Below, piece after piece: positions 1 through 9,124 of a DNA stretch of 54,197 nt; position 1 is the stretch's first letter, and the number at the start of each line of letters is the position of its first letter. Location: the NCBI GenBank assembly GCA_016841065.1, contig JAENZW010000004.1, positions 1-54,197 on the forward strand, read 5' to 3'. The notes under the pieces were generated by a model. The model saw only the letters and a program-made list of their open reading frames with translations, was not told where the DNA came from and did not search any database. Source of the DNA: Actinomycetota bacterium (GTDB taxonomy: Bacteria > Actinomycetota > Coriobacteriia > Anaerosomatales > JAENZW01). The translations under genes were made by a program, and so were the position numbers.

Positions 1-180
1 GTCGTCCAGATGCTGTTCCGCTACTACATGGAGAACGCCGACGCGCTTCCCGAGGAGTACCAGCCTCGCGAACCGTCTGAACTGCCGCAGCGCGTCACAG
101 ACTACGTGTCAGGAATGACCGACCGGTTCGCTCTTCGGCAGTTCGAAAGCACCTTCATGCCGAAGAAGTGGCTGTTCTAG
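1..180 (+). CDS. dgt: dGTP triphosphohydrolase, C-terminal end (partial)
   Basis: Only the last 59 codons are present, reading in frame from base 1 to a TAG. The peptide ends with an aromatic and basic tail (RQFESTFMPKKWLF) after a region VVQMLFRYYMENADALPEEY, which resembles the C-terminus of HD-domain deoxyguanosinetriphosphate triphosphohydrolases. In many actinobacteria dgt lies just upstream of dnaG, and dnaG follows here after two genes, which supports the call. The catalytic HD domain is outside the window, so activity cannot be judged. The stop abuts the end of the opposite-strand methyltransferase gene, so the two genes converge with almost no spacer. The assignment rests on the short tail plus neighbourhood. 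Confidence 0.65.
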   Translation, partial: VVQMLFRYYMENADALPEEYQPREPSELPQRVTDYVSGMTDRFALRQFESTFMPKKWLF

Positions 181-181
181 C

Positions 182-985
182 TCACTTCGGGACTCTGCCC
201 ACTGCCCAGTAGTAGCCGTGCCAGGGCGAGAGTGCATCCGGCCAGATCGCTGCGAGCAGGTTCCATACCCTGGCCGCCATCATATATGCGAGCTTGATTC
301 CAGTGGGGCGCTGGCGCGGCGTCGCGTATAGGGTTGACCCACCGGCCCAGCCGGAGGAAACGTCCTCGAGCCCGCAGTCCTGCAAGAGTGACGCGAGAGT
401 GGTGCGATTCATGACGGCGAGGTTGTGGGTAGCGAAGTCCTCGGGCGCGAGCGACTCGAATCCGCGTCGGAGAGTCCACGTGCGGAAGTTGGGCACAGAG
501 ATCAGCACCCAACCGCCCGGGCCGGCGATGCGCGCGTGATGCGACACTATCTGCGCCGGGTCATCGAAATGCTCGAGCAGACCGCTGGAGATCACGACGT
601 CTACGGGCTCTGCGGGGGTGAACGTTCGGAGATCGGCTTCTTCGACTGCGGCGTCAACGCCGGCGCTGTCAAGGTAGTCGCGCGTGTTCTTGGCGCTCAA
701 GGGTGCGTAGTCTATGCCGGAGAGCCTCAGATCCGGACGCAAACGATGAACGCGGGCCAGGAACCAGCCAGGTGCGCAGCCGAGTTCGAGCAGGGAACCT
801 TCGCGAGGTGCGTGAGAGAGCATTCGGGAAACCATGCGGTCGTACTTGTGACCGTCGAAGTGGCGTACGGCGGTCATCAGGGGGGATTCTGAGGAGTGGA
901 TCTCAGGACGAGAGCGCTTGTCCCAGTACTCGGCCCCGGAGCGGTCCCGTCCGTCGCTATCCAGTTGTCGATTTGTCTGTGACAT
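182..985 (-). CDS. class I SAM-dependent methyltransferase
   Basis: Encodes about 267 residues with a Rossmann-type methyltransferase core. Motif I is LLELGCAPGWFL, an acidic strand-2 end follows in GIDYAP, motif post-I/II is VDVVISSGLLEHFDDP and motif III is GPGGWVLISVPN. The LEHFDDP signature is typical of Methyltransf_11/23-type enzymes, which act on small molecules, lipids or sugars; the substrate is not evident. I take the ATG at 985 (MSQTNRQ) as start because homologous regions begin close to the EYWDKR segment; a GTG at 1042 would add 19 residues. Neither has a convincing Shine-Dalgarno. The gene is divergent from hppA and convergent with dgt, so it is probably a single-gene unit. Confidence 0.8.
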   Translation of the reverse strand: MSQTNRQLDSDGRDRSGAEYWDKRSRPEIHSSESPLMTAVRHFDGHKYDRMVSRMLSHAPREGSLLELGCAPGWFLARVHRLRPDLRLSGIDYAPLSAKNTRDYLDSAGVDAAVEEADLRTFTPAEPVDVVISSGLLEHFDDPAQIVSHHARIAGPGGWVLISVPNFRTWTLRRGFESLAPEDFATHNLAVMNRTTLASLLQDCGLEDVSSGWAGGSTLYATPRQRPTGIKLAYMMAARVWNLLAAIWPDALSPWHGYYWAVGRVPK

Positions 986-1079
986 GGCCCGCCCGAGTAG
1001 TGACACCGAATCTTGCAGCGTATTGCGTGAAGCATAGCGCACGTGGCCTGGGCAGTCTCCGTTCGGTGTTTGATGCGTG

Positions 1080-1108
1080 TTGCCCGCTCATGCGCGTTCA
1101 CATAGAAT
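1080..1108 (+). promoter_or_regulatory. sigma-70 type promoter of hppA
   Basis: TTGCCC at 1080-1085 and TAGAAT at 1103-1108 are separated by exactly 17 bases. A start near 1115 would give a leader of about 45 nt before the hppA ATG at 1160. Confidence 0.55.
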
Positions 1109-1159
1109 CTGCGAAGCGTCACACGCTGCTTTTTCGAAATGGGAAGGGGAGCCGCGTTC

Positions 1160-3265
1160 ATGGCTGATTGGATCGTATGGTTGGCGCCGGCAGCTGCCGT
1201 ACTTGGCATCGCCGTCGCCGTCTATCTCGCAATGTGGGTTCTGAAGCAGGACCCGGGCACCGCGAGGATGCAGGAGATATCGAAGGCCACCCAGGAGGGC
1301 GCCCTCGCATTTCTGCTGCGCGAATACCGAGTTCTCGTGGTGTTCGCCCTGGTGGTTGGTGTGGTCCTGTGGTTCGCGATCGCGCCGATGACCTCGGTTG
1401 CGTTCCTCACCGGAGCAATTCTGTCCGCGGGTGCGGGCTACTTCGGTATGTACGTTGCCACCCGGGCCAACACGAGGACCGCGCAGGCCGCGACGATCGG
1501 CGTGCACAAGGCCCTCAACGTCGCGTTCCGGTCGGGGCTGACGATGGGGCTTACGGTTGCATCGTTCGGACTTGGCGGCTTGTCACTCTGGGCCATCACC
1601 CTGCTCGTCATGGGTGACAACCCCCTCAAGAGCTCGGAGATCGTCAGCGGTTTTGCGATGGGCGCGTCTTCGATCGCGCTGTTCGCTCGTGTCGGTGGCG
1701 GAATCTACACGAAAGCCGCCGATGTTGGCGCCGACCTGGTGGGCAAGGTTGAGGCGGGCATCCCCGAAGACGATCCCCGCAACCCGGCCGTCATAGCCGA
1801 CAACGTCGGCGACAACGTCGGCGACGTCGCGGGCATGGGTGCCGACCTCTTCGAGAGCTACGTGGGCTCGATTCTCGCCCCCATGCTGCTTGCCGTGTCG
1901 ATCTGGTTCACGGTCGGTGAGACGAAGTCGATCGATCTCCAGTACGGGCTGGCTGTGCCCCTCCTGATCGCGGCGTTCGGCATCGTCATGTCCATCGTCG
2001 GACTGTTCGCTGTGCGCGCGAAGGAGGGCACGAACCTCCACACGGCACTCAACAAGGGCACCTATGTCGCCGCAGGCCTTGAGGTTGTTGCGATGTTCTG
2101 GCTGTTCTATCACTGGAGCACGCGTGGCGACGTCCTTGGCGGCATCGATACGAGTGCGCGCATCTGGTACTTCGGTTCAGTGGTCGTCGGCCTGGCGGCG
2201 GGTATCGCGATCGGGAAGATCACGGAGTACTACTGCTCGGATCACTACAGCCCGGTGAAGAAGATCGCCGAAGCTTCCGAGACGGGTGCGGCGACCAACA
2301 TCATCCAGGGTCTGGGTACCGGCATGATGTCGACAGCTCTGCCGATCCTCGTCGTGGGCGGCGCGATCGTCGGGTCGTATCTTATGGGCAATGCAGCTGT
2401 TGCTGACAACGACCTATCTGGAGTCTACGGAATCGCTCTGGCCGCGCTCGGCATGCTGTCGATCACGGCGATCACGGTCGGCGTCGATGCCTACGGTCCC
2501 GTTGCAGACAACGCGGGCGGCATCGCCGAGATGGCGGACATGGGCAAGGACATCCGAAAGATCACGGACTCTCTCGACAGCGTCGGCAACACGACCGCCG
2601 CCATCGCCAAGGGCTTCGCGATCGGGTCCGCCGGACTCACTGCTCTCGCGCTGTTCGTGACCTTCCGACTCAGCCTCGCGGTCGGAGGCCTGACGATCGA
2701 CATGTCGCTGGAGAACGCGTACGTCATCACGGGTCTATTCGTCGGCGGTATGCTGCCGTTCCTCTTCGGAGCGCTCACAATGGGTGCTGTCGGTCGCGCG
2801 GCCTTCGCCATGATCGGCGAGGTTCGCCGTCAGTTCCGTGAGATTCCCGGCATCATGGAAGGTACCGGCAAGCCGGACTATGCAGCCTGTGTCGACATCT
2901 CGACCAAGGGTGCTCTCCGAGAGATGGTTCTTCCCGGCGCCATCGCGGTAGTCGTGCCCCTGGCAGTCGGCATCATCAATCTGTCGATGCTCGCTGGTCT
3001 TCTGGCTGGCGCGCTCGTCACCGGCTTCCTGCTCGCCGTATTCATGGCGAACGCGGGTGGCGCGTGGGACAACGCCAAGAAGTACATCGAGGGTGGTGCT
3101 CACGGTGGCAAGGGCTCCGATGCCCACAAGGCCGCAGTCGTGGGCGACACAGTCGGCGATCCATTCAAGGACACGTCCGGTCCGTCGATGAACATCCTGA
3201 TCAAGCTGATGACGGTCGTAAGCGTCGTCTTCGTGCCTCTCTTCCTGAAGGTACACGGCGCGTAG
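1160..3265 (+). CDS. hppA: membrane-bound ion-translocating pyrophosphatase (K+-dependent type)
   Basis: Hydrolyses PPi and pumps H+ or Na+ across the cytoplasmic membrane, saving energy from biosynthetic PPi. The 701 residues match the usual 660-770 and form about 16 membrane helices. Hallmark active-site motifs are present: [11 protein letters not shown] at residues 188-198, [20 protein letters not shown] from residue 214, DNAGGIAEM, and [16 protein letters not shown] near the C-terminus. The segment [10 protein letters not shown] (476-485) has Ala where K+-independent members have Lys, so this enzyme should need K+. The H+/Na+ preference cannot be decided by eye. The start is the ATG at 1160, preceded by GGAAGGGGAG with about 8 bases spacing, rather than the in-frame ATG at 1139. 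A promoter lies upstream and hairpins follow, so it is likely monocistronic. Confidence 0.96.
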   Translation: MADWIVWLAPAAAVLGIAVAVYLAMWVLKQDPGTARMQEISKATQEGALAFLLREYRVLVVFALVVGVVLWFAIAPMTSVAFLTGAILSAGAGYFGMYVATRANTRTAQAATIGVHKALNVAFRSGLTMGLTVASFGLGGLSLWAITLLVMGDNPLKSSEIVSGFAMGASSIALFARVGGGIYTKAADVGADLVGKVEAGIPEDDPRNPAVIADNVGDNVGDVAGMGADLFESYVGSILAPMLLAVSIWFTVGETKSIDLQYGLAVPLLIAAFGIVMSIVGLFAVRAKEGTNLHTALNKGTYVAAGLEVVAMFWLFYHWSTRGDVLGGIDTSARIWYFGSVVVGLAAGIAIGKITEYYCSDHYSPVKKIAEASETGAATNIIQGLGTGMMSTALPILVVGGAIVGSYLMGNAAVADNDLSGVYGIALAALGMLSITAITVGVDAYGPVADNAGGIAEMADMGKDIRKITDSLDSVGNTTAAIAKGFAIGSAGLTALALFVTFRLSLAVGGLTIDMSLENAYVITGLFVGGMLPFLFGALTMGAVGRAAFAMIGEVRRQFREIPGIMEGTGKPDYAACVDISTKGALREMVLPGAIAVVVPLAVGIINLSMLAGLLAGALVTGFLLAVFMANAGGAWDNAKKYIEGGAHGGKGSDAHKAAVVGDTVGDPFKDTSGPSMNILIKLMTVVSVVFVPLFLKVHGA

Positions 3266-3273
3266 GAACCGTC

Positions 3274-3339
3274 GGGGCGCGCGTCGCCCCATGCACGACT
3301 TGACCGACGTCTCCCGGCGCGCATCGCGTGCGCCGGGAG
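3274..3339 (+). terminator. two hairpins after hppA, probable terminator
   Basis: A first hairpin (GGGGCG 3274-3279 with CGCCCC 3285-3290) is followed by a stronger one, CTCCCGGCGC (3311-3320) pairing with GCGCCGGGAG (3330-3339). There is only a weak T-rich tail, so factor-independent termination is plausible rather than certain. Confidence 0.5.
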
Positions 3340-3449
3340 CGTCGCGTTGATACCGTCGACATTCTCGGCAAGTTTCACGCGCCTTGGGGGAGGCTTCTTC
3401 GGCAGGTTTGCCGAAGGGAATAGGAAGACGAGCGAAGAGAGGAGGGCGT

Positions 3450-5309
3450 GTGGGCCGTATCCCCGACGAAGATGTTCAGCGGGTGCGAGAAGCCACGGAT
3501 GTCGTCGCCCTCATCTCGGAGTCCGTCGTCCTGAAGAAGAAGGGCCGCCTCTTCTGGGGTCTCTGCCCCTTCCATGGCGAGAAGACCCCGTCCTTCAAGG
3601 TCGATCCTGCCACTCAGCTGTGGCACTGCTTCGGCTGTGGAGAAGGCGGCGACGCGTTCGGATTTCTCATGCGTCAGGAACACATGGAGTTCCCGGACGC
3701 CGTTCGCCTGCTTGCGGACCGGGGTCGTATCGAGATTCGCGAAGAGGGCGGCGGAGTCGATCGGGGGCACAAGGAGCGGTTGACCGAAGCGAGTGACGCC
3801 GCGGCGAGGTTCTACCACCGGACTCTTGTGATGTCGCGTGACGACGCTGTGGAGCGTGCGCGGAGCTATCTGTCCGGACGCGGATTCGGCAGCGAGGTCG
3901 CGAAGGAGTTCATGGTCGGATACGCCCCAGGTCGAGGAGCGCTGGTTCGCTACCTGAAGGAAGCCGGATTCACGGACACAGAGATGATCGAAGCAAACCT
4001 TGCGCTCAAGGGAGACAGAGGTCTGAAGGACCGATTCTATGAGCGGGTGATGTTCCCGATTCACGACCTTCAGGGCCGAGCCGTGGGCTTCGGCGGTCGG
4101 GTCATGGGCGATGCCGAGCCGAAGTACCTGAACACGCAGGAAACGCCAATCTTCCACAAGTCGCGCAACCTCTACGCGATCGACCGAGCGAAGAACGAGA
4201 TCGTCAAAGCGGGCGAGGCTGTCGTCGTTGAGGGCTACACGGACGTGATTGCCCTGCATGCTGCCGGCATCAAGAACGTTGTGGCTACGCTTGGCACGGC
4301 ACTGACACGCGATCACGTGAAGTTGCTCGGGCGTTTCGCGAGTCGAATCGTCTACCTCTTCGATGCCGACGAGGCTGGTTTGCGGGCCGCTGAGCGAGCG
4401 GGTGAGTTCCTGGATGTGCTGCTGGCGCCCCCCGAGGGTCTCGGTTCCGCGGCTGTGGATCTTGCGGTCGCGGTAGTCCCGGATGGCAAGGACCCGGCGG
4501 ACTACGTCTTGACCGCGGGTGCAGAGGGCATGCGGAAAGTGATCGGCGATGCATCACCCCTCCTTCGCTTCCTGGTGGACCGAAGGCTCGATGCGCACGA
4601 TCTCTCGCTTCCCGAGGGGCGTGCCCGGGCACTAACGAGCGTGGCGCGGTTGCTTGCCTCGATGAAGAGCACGGTGTTTCTGCACGAGTACATGGCTCAC
4701 GTGCAAGATCGCCTGGGTCTTGACTATCTGGTCATCCAGCAAGCCGTGAACGAGGCGCGTCCCGAGCAGGTTGCGCGTGACGGCGAGGGAGAGGACGCTG
4801 CTGGCGTCTCCGCGGCGGCCGCCGTTGCTATGCGTCGCCAGGATCCCGGGTACGTTGCCGCGCGAGAGTACGTGCGCCTGGTCGCACAGAGCGGCGAGCT
4901 GCGCACGTCGGCACGCGAGGTGCTGTCCGAGGGACTGGTTCACGACGAGATTCTTCGGCGAACACTCAGCGCTGTAGTAGATGCGGGAAGCACTGTGGGT
5001 ACAGAACTGTATACGCTGGTCGCGGAGACGGATCCTGAGGCAGGCGCCGTGCTCAGCGGGCTTGTCATGGATGATGAGGATTCCGCGAACAAGAGCACAG
5101 AGGCTCGAGACGTTTTAAGCAAGCTCAAGGAATTCGCCCTTGAGCGTCAAATCATAGAGAAGAAAGCACAAATGCGCGCCCTATCAGAGGTCAAGGCGAG
5201 CGCCGAATACGACGAACTATTCAGAGAGATTGCCGGCCTGCAGGTGAAGCTCGACAGAGTCCACCGAGGCCTGGCTGACTGTTCAGACACGGACGGAAGT
5301 GTGGGGTAA
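3450..5309 (+). CDS. dnaG: DNA primase DnaG
   Basis: Synthesises RNA primers at the replication fork with the DnaB helicase. The 619 residues are the usual size. The N-terminal CHC2 zinc finger is complete: C39-x2-H42-x17-C60-x2-C63. The TOPRIM catalytic core follows, with E261 in EGYTD and the D305-A-D307 pair in YLFDADEAG. The C-terminal third is helical and variable, as expected for the helicase-binding region. The start is the GTG at 3450 (VGRIPDED), preceded by GAGAGGAGG; an in-frame upstream ATG at 3384 would add a non-conserved arginine-rich stretch. rpoD starts two bases after the stop, so the two are surely co-transcribed, the classic macromolecular synthesis arrangement. Confidence 0.97.
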   Translation: MGRIPDEDVQRVREATDVVALISESVVLKKKGRLFWGLCPFHGEKTPSFKVDPATQLWHCFGCGEGGDAFGFLMRQEHMEFPDAVRLLADRGRIEIREEGGGVDRGHKERLTEASDAAARFYHRTLVMSRDDAVERARSYLSGRGFGSEVAKEFMVGYAPGRGALVRYLKEAGFTDTEMIEANLALKGDRGLKDRFYERVMFPIHDLQGRAVGFGGRVMGDAEPKYLNTQETPIFHKSRNLYAIDRAKNEIVKAGEAVVVEGYTDVIALHAAGIKNVVATLGTALTRDHVKLLGRFASRIVYLFDADEAGLRAAERAGEFLDVLLAPPEGLGSAAVDLAVAVVPDGKDPADYVLTAGAEGMRKVIGDASPLLRFLVDRRLDAHDLSLPEGRARALTSVARLLASMKSTVFLHEYMAHVQDRLGLDYLVIQQAVNEARPEQVARDGEGEDAAGVSAAAAVAMRRQDPGYVAAREYVRLVAQSGELRTSAREVLSEGLVHDEILRRTLSAVVDAGSTVGTELYTLVAETDPEAGAVLSGLVMDDEDSANKSTEARDVLSKLKEFALERQIIEKKAQMRALSEVKASAEYDELFREIAGLQVKLDRVHRGLADCSDTDGSVG

Positions 5310-5311
5310 GC

Positions 5312-6847
5312 GTGGCCGACAAGGCGAGTACCACAAAGAAGCGGAAGACGGACGACAAGGCCGACACGGCCGCGGGGGAGACACCGGTGAAGGGCACGAA
5401 GGCGGCGGCCAAGAAGTCGCCTCCGGAGAAGAAGGCAGCGAAGACCGAGAAGGGCAGCAAGAAGCTCGCTCCGTCGAAGAGGCAGACGGCCGACCCGGCA
5501 GCTGCGCCGTCTTCCGAATCGGTCGAGAAGAAGCCGAGGAAGTCGCGTGCGAAGTCGGCATCGAAGGAACCCGGCGAGCGACGCTCGCCCGAGCTCCAGC
5601 TCGCAGAGGTGCAGACCCTCGCGAAGATGGGGCGCGGAAAGGGCAACCTGACCGAAGAGGAGATTCAGAGCGTCATAGGCGACATCGATCTGTCCGACGA
5701 TCAGATCGACAACGTCTACACGTTCTTCCGCGGTGAGGGTATAAGCGTTGTCGACGAGCCTCAAGAGGCCGGAGATGATGCCGACGCTGACGACGACATT
5801 GAAAGAGATGATGACATTCCTGCTGAAGTGAAAGAGCACATCGAGATTCCGTTGCCCAAACCCGCGAAGCCGGCAAAGAAGAAGGGCAAGCGACGGGTGA
5901 ACGAATCGACGCTCGCACCCCTCACCGGCGATCCGGTGCGCATGTATCTGAAGGAGATAGGCAAGGTGCCTCTCCTCACTGCGGCGCAAGAGGTCGACTA
6001 CGCGATGAAGATAGAGGCCGGACTCGAGGCTGTGCGCAGGCTCGAGGAGATCGAGATGTCCGGCGGCGAGATAGACCGTGCGGAGCGACGGCGCTTTCGT
6101 CGAATCGAACAGGTCGGTCTGGAAGCCAAACAGCAGCTCGTAGAGGCGAACCTGCGACTTGTGGTGTCAATCGCAAAGCGCTACGTGGGTCGGGGGATGC
6201 TCTTCCTGGATCTTATCCAGGAGGGCAACCTGGGTCTCATCCGCGCGGTCGAGAAGTTCGACTACGTCAAGGGTTTCAAGTTCTCGACGTATGCAACGTG
6301 GTGGATCAGGCAGGCAATCACCCGTGCCATCGCCGACCAGGCGCGCACGATCCGTATTCCGGTTCACATGGTGGAGACAATCAACAAGCTGATTCGTGTT
6401 CAACGTCAGCTTCTTCAGGAACTCGGCCGGGAGCCTACTCCTGAGGAGATCGGCGAGAAGATGGAGATGACAGCCGAGAGGGTGCGAGAGATCCTAAAGA
6501 TCAGCCAGGAGCCGGTTTCGCTGGAGACGCCCATCGGCGAGGAAGAGGATTCTCAGCTCGGCGACTTCATCGAAGACGGCGAGGCGATCGTGCCGCCCGA
6601 CGCCGCTTCTTTCTCGATGTTGCAGGAGCAGCTGTCAAACGTTCTCGATGGTCTCTCGGAGCGGGAGCGCAAGGTCATCGAGCTGCGCTTCGGGCTGACT
6701 GACGGACATCCTCGGACTCTCGAGGAAGTAGGCAGGGAGTTTGGCGTGACGCGAGAGCGCATCCGACAGATTGAGTCGAAGACACTCTGCAAGCTGCGTC
6801 ACCCATCCCGTTCGAGCAAGTTGCGGGACTACCTGGAGCTTCCGTAG
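5312..6847 (+). CDS. rpoD: primary sigma factor (RpoD/SigA)
   Basis: Directs RNA polymerase to housekeeping promoters. The 511-residue protein begins with about 90 residues rich in Lys, Ala and Pro, typical of actinobacterial SigA, followed by a region 1.1-like segment and an acidic stretch. Region 1.2 starts at [11 protein letters not shown] (residue 207). Region 2 contains [22 protein letters not shown] and the -10 recognition helix around [14 protein letters not shown] near residue 330. Region 4.2 carries the helix-turn-helix [20 protein letters not shown] near residues 469-488. The GTG start at 5312 lies two bases after the dnaG stop. The near-consensus -35/-10 pairs found elsewhere in this window are what this factor should recognise. 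Confidence 0.97.
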   Translation: MADKASTTKKRKTDDKADTAAGETPVKGTKAAAKKSPPEKKAAKTEKGSKKLAPSKRQTADPAAAPSSESVEKKPRKSRAKSASKEPGERRSPELQLAEVQTLAKMGRGKGNLTEEEIQSVIGDIDLSDDQIDNVYTFFRGEGISVVDEPQEAGDDADADDDIERDDDIPAEVKEHIEIPLPKPAKPAKKKGKRRVNESTLAPLTGDPVRMYLKEIGKVPLLTAAQEVDYAMKIEAGLEAVRRLEEIEMSGGEIDRAERRRFRRIEQVGLEAKQQLVEANLRLVVSIAKRYVGRGMLFLDLIQEGNLGLIRAVEKFDYVKGFKFSTYATWWIRQAITRAIADQARTIRIPVHMVETINKLIRVQRQLLQELGREPTPEEIGEKMEMTAERVREILKISQEPVSLETPIGEEEDSQLGDFIEDGEAIVPPDAASFSMLQEQLSNVLDGLSERERKVIELRFGLTDGHPRTLEEVGREFGVTRERIRQIESKTLCKLRHPSRSSKLRDYLELP

Positions 6848-6896
6848 CCGCAGTATGACGAACCGCCAAGGGGTGCGTTCGTGCGAGCAGAACGAG

Positions 6897-6926
6897 AACA
6901 GGCCGTCGCTTTCGCGACGGCCTGTT
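6897..6926. terminator. perfect 13-bp hairpin, bidirectional terminator
   Basis: AACAGGCCGTCGC (6897-6909) pairs perfectly with GCGACGGCCTGTT (6914-6926) around a TTTC loop. It lies 50 bases after rpoD on one strand and just beyond the 3' end of tRNA-Asn on the other, so it can end both transcripts. T-rich stretches flank it on both sides but are short. Confidence 0.7.
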
Positions 6927-6933
6927 GATTGTC

Positions 6934-7009
<76 letters not shown>

Positions 7010-7051
7010 CCGTAGCTACGGCCTCCGAAGCGGCCGCGCGCACGGTTGAGG

Positions 7052-7080
7052 ATTATACCGACGAGTACGCTACACTACAA
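7052..7080 (-). promoter_or_regulatory. consensus promoter of tRNA-Asn
   Basis: Read on the minus strand, TTGTAG (7080-7075) and a perfect TATAAT (7057-7052) are separated by 17 bases, about 43 bases upstream of the mature tRNA 5' end. Confidence 0.75.
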
Positions 7081-7111
7081 CACTGTGTGTGACCTATTGC
7101 CGAGATAGTGC

Positions 7112-7186
7112 GGGCCCGTAGCTCAATGGCGGAGCAGGGGACTCATAATCCCTTGGTTGCAGGTTCGAGTCCTGCCGGGCCCACCA
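7112..7186 (+). tRNA. tRNA with CAU anticodon (Ile2, lysidine type, or elongator Met)
   Basis: A 75-nt cloverleaf with acceptor GGGCCCG/CGGGCCC, anticodon stem GGGGA/TCCCT around CTCATAA (anticodon CAT), T arm GCAGG/CCTGC and encoded CCA. It is not an initiator tRNA, since the acceptor stem is fully paired and the initiator GGG/CCC anticodon-stem triplet is not followed as usual. The C4-C5 acceptor bases and the overall GGGGACTCATAATCCCTTGGT segment look more like the Ile2 tRNA that TilS modifies than elongator Met, but the choice cannot be settled by eye. The amidase start codon follows only 9 bases after the CCA. Confidence 0.93.
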
Positions 7187-7195
7187 TTTGGCGAC

Positions 7196-8287
7196 ATGAC
7201 CTCCAAGAGATCTGACCGCAGGGAACGTTCCCGGAGCCGGCTGACCCGCCAGGTTCTTGTCGTCGTTGCGGTGACTGGCACAGTCGCTCTTGTGATTGGC
7301 GTGCTGCTGGCGATGGGAGCGTCGAGAAAGACTCCTGAGAACGTGAATCTGGCGTCTGCAGACACCACGACGGCACCTTCACTTCAGGCCAGTGCGACGA
7401 TCGAGACGACAACGGAAGCGATTCCGGCGGTCGAGGTCCCGAACGTTGTCGGAATGACGATTGCCGAGGCAAAGGTCCTACTGCAGGCAGCGGGGCTGTC
7501 GATTGACATCCGAGAGGATTCGGCGCTCAAGAAGGCCGGTGTCGCCGACGAGAGGAAGATCGCGCGTCAGGATCCGGTAGCCAAGGAGTTGGCCCAGGTG
7601 GGGACGGGCGTCACCTTGACGGTCCCTGTTGAGATCGCTGCGGCAGATGAATCGCTCGCGCAGTTCGTGGTCTGCATCGACCCAGGACATCAGGCGAAGT
7701 CCGACTCAAGTCAGGAACCGATCGGCCCAGGGGCAACTCAGACCAAGGAGCGAGTCAGCGCTGGTACGACAGGGGTGGAAACCGGAGTTCCCGAGTATGA
7801 GGTCAACCTGCAGATATCGATGAATCTCAAGGCACGGCTCGAGGCCGCAGGCGTGAAGGTTGTCATGACGCGAACGGTCAACGATGTCAACATCTCGAAT
7901 TCGGAGCGTGCTGCGGTGGCCAACAAGACCAAAGCGGACCTCTTTGTTCGAGTCCACGGAGACGGAAGTCCAGATCCGAGCACAACCGGAGTCACGATCT
8001 TGTACCCGAGCCCGAACGGGTGGACGAAGGCCTTCTCGGCAGACAGCAAGCGTGCGGCGGAGGCAGTTCACGACTCGGTTATTGCATCGACGGGAGCGTC
8101 CTCGGCCGGGCTTCAGGCGCGGGAGGATCTGAGCGGTTTCAACTGGTCGAAGGTTCCCGTCATCCTTGTGGAATGTGGCTTCATGACCAATCCTGTTGAA
8201 GACAAGCTGCTTGTGAGTCCGCACTATCAGGACAAGTTGGCTCAGGGCATGACCGACGGGATTCTGGACTACCTCAGGGAGCCGTAA
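7196..8287 (+). CDS. membrane-anchored PASTA-domain N-acetylmuramoyl-L-alanine amidase
   Basis: Cleaves the amide bond between muramic acid and the stem peptide in peptidoglycan. The 363 residues begin with a basic stretch and a membrane anchor (about 17-42). One PASTA domain (about 80-145, VPNVVGMTIAEAKVLLQAAG) probably targets peptidoglycan. An Amidase_3 domain fills 157-360. Its zinc and catalytic residues are visible: H165 in DPGH, E200 in PEYEVNL, H254 in RVHGDGS and E326 in VECGFMTNP. The ATG at 7196 is chosen because the longer frame would start inside the tRNA T arm. There is no Shine-Dalgarno and only 9 bases separate it from the tRNA, so expression probably depends on processing of a tRNA-mRNA transcript. 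The next gene overlaps by one base. Confidence 0.88.
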   Translation: MTSKRSDRRERSRSRLTRQVLVVVAVTGTVALVIGVLLAMGASRKTPENVNLASADTTTAPSLQASATIETTTEAIPAVEVPNVVGMTIAEAKVLLQAAGLSIDIREDSALKKAGVADERKIARQDPVAKELAQVGTGVTLTVPVEIAAADESLAQFVVCIDPGHQAKSDSSQEPIGPGATQTKERVSAGTTGVETGVPEYEVNLQISMNLKARLEAAGVKVVMTRTVNDVNISNSERAAVANKTKADLFVRVHGDGSPDPSTTGVTILYPSPNGWTKAFSADSKRAAEAVHDSVIASTGASSAGLQAREDLSGFNWSKVPVILVECGFMTNPVEDKLLVSPHYQDKLAQGMTDGILDYLREP

Positions 8288-9003
8288 TGGACCAGAACAG
8301 GTCTCCGTACCGGCGAGCGCTCGCGTGGGGTATCGTCGCGGGGCTGGTAGTAGTCGTCGGTGCGGTTGCTGCGTACCTGTTGTGGGGCCGCGACGCGGAC
8401 GTCGCACGCCGGCCTCAGTCTGTGGTTGTCGCGGCCCTCGCCGAGGACACAGACGGTGCTGTCGTTTGCGCTGCCGTCTTTCGGCTGGAGTCGACGATGT
8501 CCACGGCCTCTGTGACGCACTACGATCCCAATGCGGGCGTCGCCATTCCGGGGACGAGCTACGATCGCCTGAGAGACGTGTATTCGTTCGGTGGTGGCGA
8601 CGCGGTGTTCGAGGCAGTTGGACAGCTGGACTCGGGTCCCGGGGATGCATGGGTTGTGCTGCCCTCAAGCGCGTGGATAGACCTGGTGAACCGGGCTGGT
8701 GGCACTCGCGTGAACGTACCCGTCGAGACAAACGTGTTCATCGAGAACGAGCTCTTCGTGATAGGAGCCGGCCCCCAGGTCCTGTCGGGAGCGGAGATGT
8801 TCGCCATGTTCTCCTCACTGGACTACGGGGATCGCGAGAGCGTGTCGGCGTCCCTGCAGACTGAGCTCTCGCTGGCGCTCGCCGACGTTGCGGTTGGCGG
8901 TTGGAGTGACGTCATTCGAGCAGTTGAAGTGGGCGACGCTGACGCGTCCGTTGGTCCGAAGACGCTTGAGAGGTTCGGCCCCGAAGACGATAGCTCACCA
9001 TAG
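8287..9003 (+). CDS. membrane-anchored LCP-like protein, apparently degenerate
   Basis: 238 residues with an N-terminal membrane anchor (about 11-34). The remainder resembles a shortened LytR-CpsA-Psr domain: DAWVVLPSSAWIDLVNRAGGTRVNVP corresponds to the family's strand and DxxGGVxVxVP turn, and GPQVLSGAEMFAMFSSLDYGDRES to the GxQxLxGxxALxyxRxR region. The conserved arginines that bind the polyprenyl pyrophosphate are replaced by MFSSLDY, so it probably does not transfer glycopolymers and may be structural or regulatory. The start ATG overlaps the amidase stop (TAATG), so the two are translationally coupled; linkage to an amidase and an exopolysaccharide cluster fits a wall role. The family call is by pattern and moderately secure. 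Confidence 0.55.
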   Translation: MDQNRSPYRRALAWGIVAGLVVVVGAVAAYLLWGRDADVARRPQSVVVAALAEDTDGAVVCAAVFRLESTMSTASVTHYDPNAGVAIPGTSYDRLRDVYSFGGGDAVFEAVGQLDSGPGDAWVVLPSSAWIDLVNRAGGTRVNVPVETNVFIENELFVIGAGPQVLSGAEMFAMFSSLDYGDRESVSASLQTELSLALADVAVGGWSDVIRAVEVGDADASVGPKTLERFGPEDDSSP

Positions 9004-9124
9004 GAGACCGGCTCGCGGTCGTGGTGTCGCACGCGGCAAACACATATACTCGGGGAGGGCCTACGCTCGTTCGATTGAGTTGTCGCTCGTTGAGTGTCGC
9101 CTGGGGATTGGCAGGTCGTAGCCG

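Noticed and set aside
1139-1160. Upstream ATG at 1139 as start of hppA
   Set aside because: It overlaps the ribosome-binding site GGAAGGGGAG that fits the ATG at 1160, and adds a non-hydrophobic stretch before the first membrane helix.
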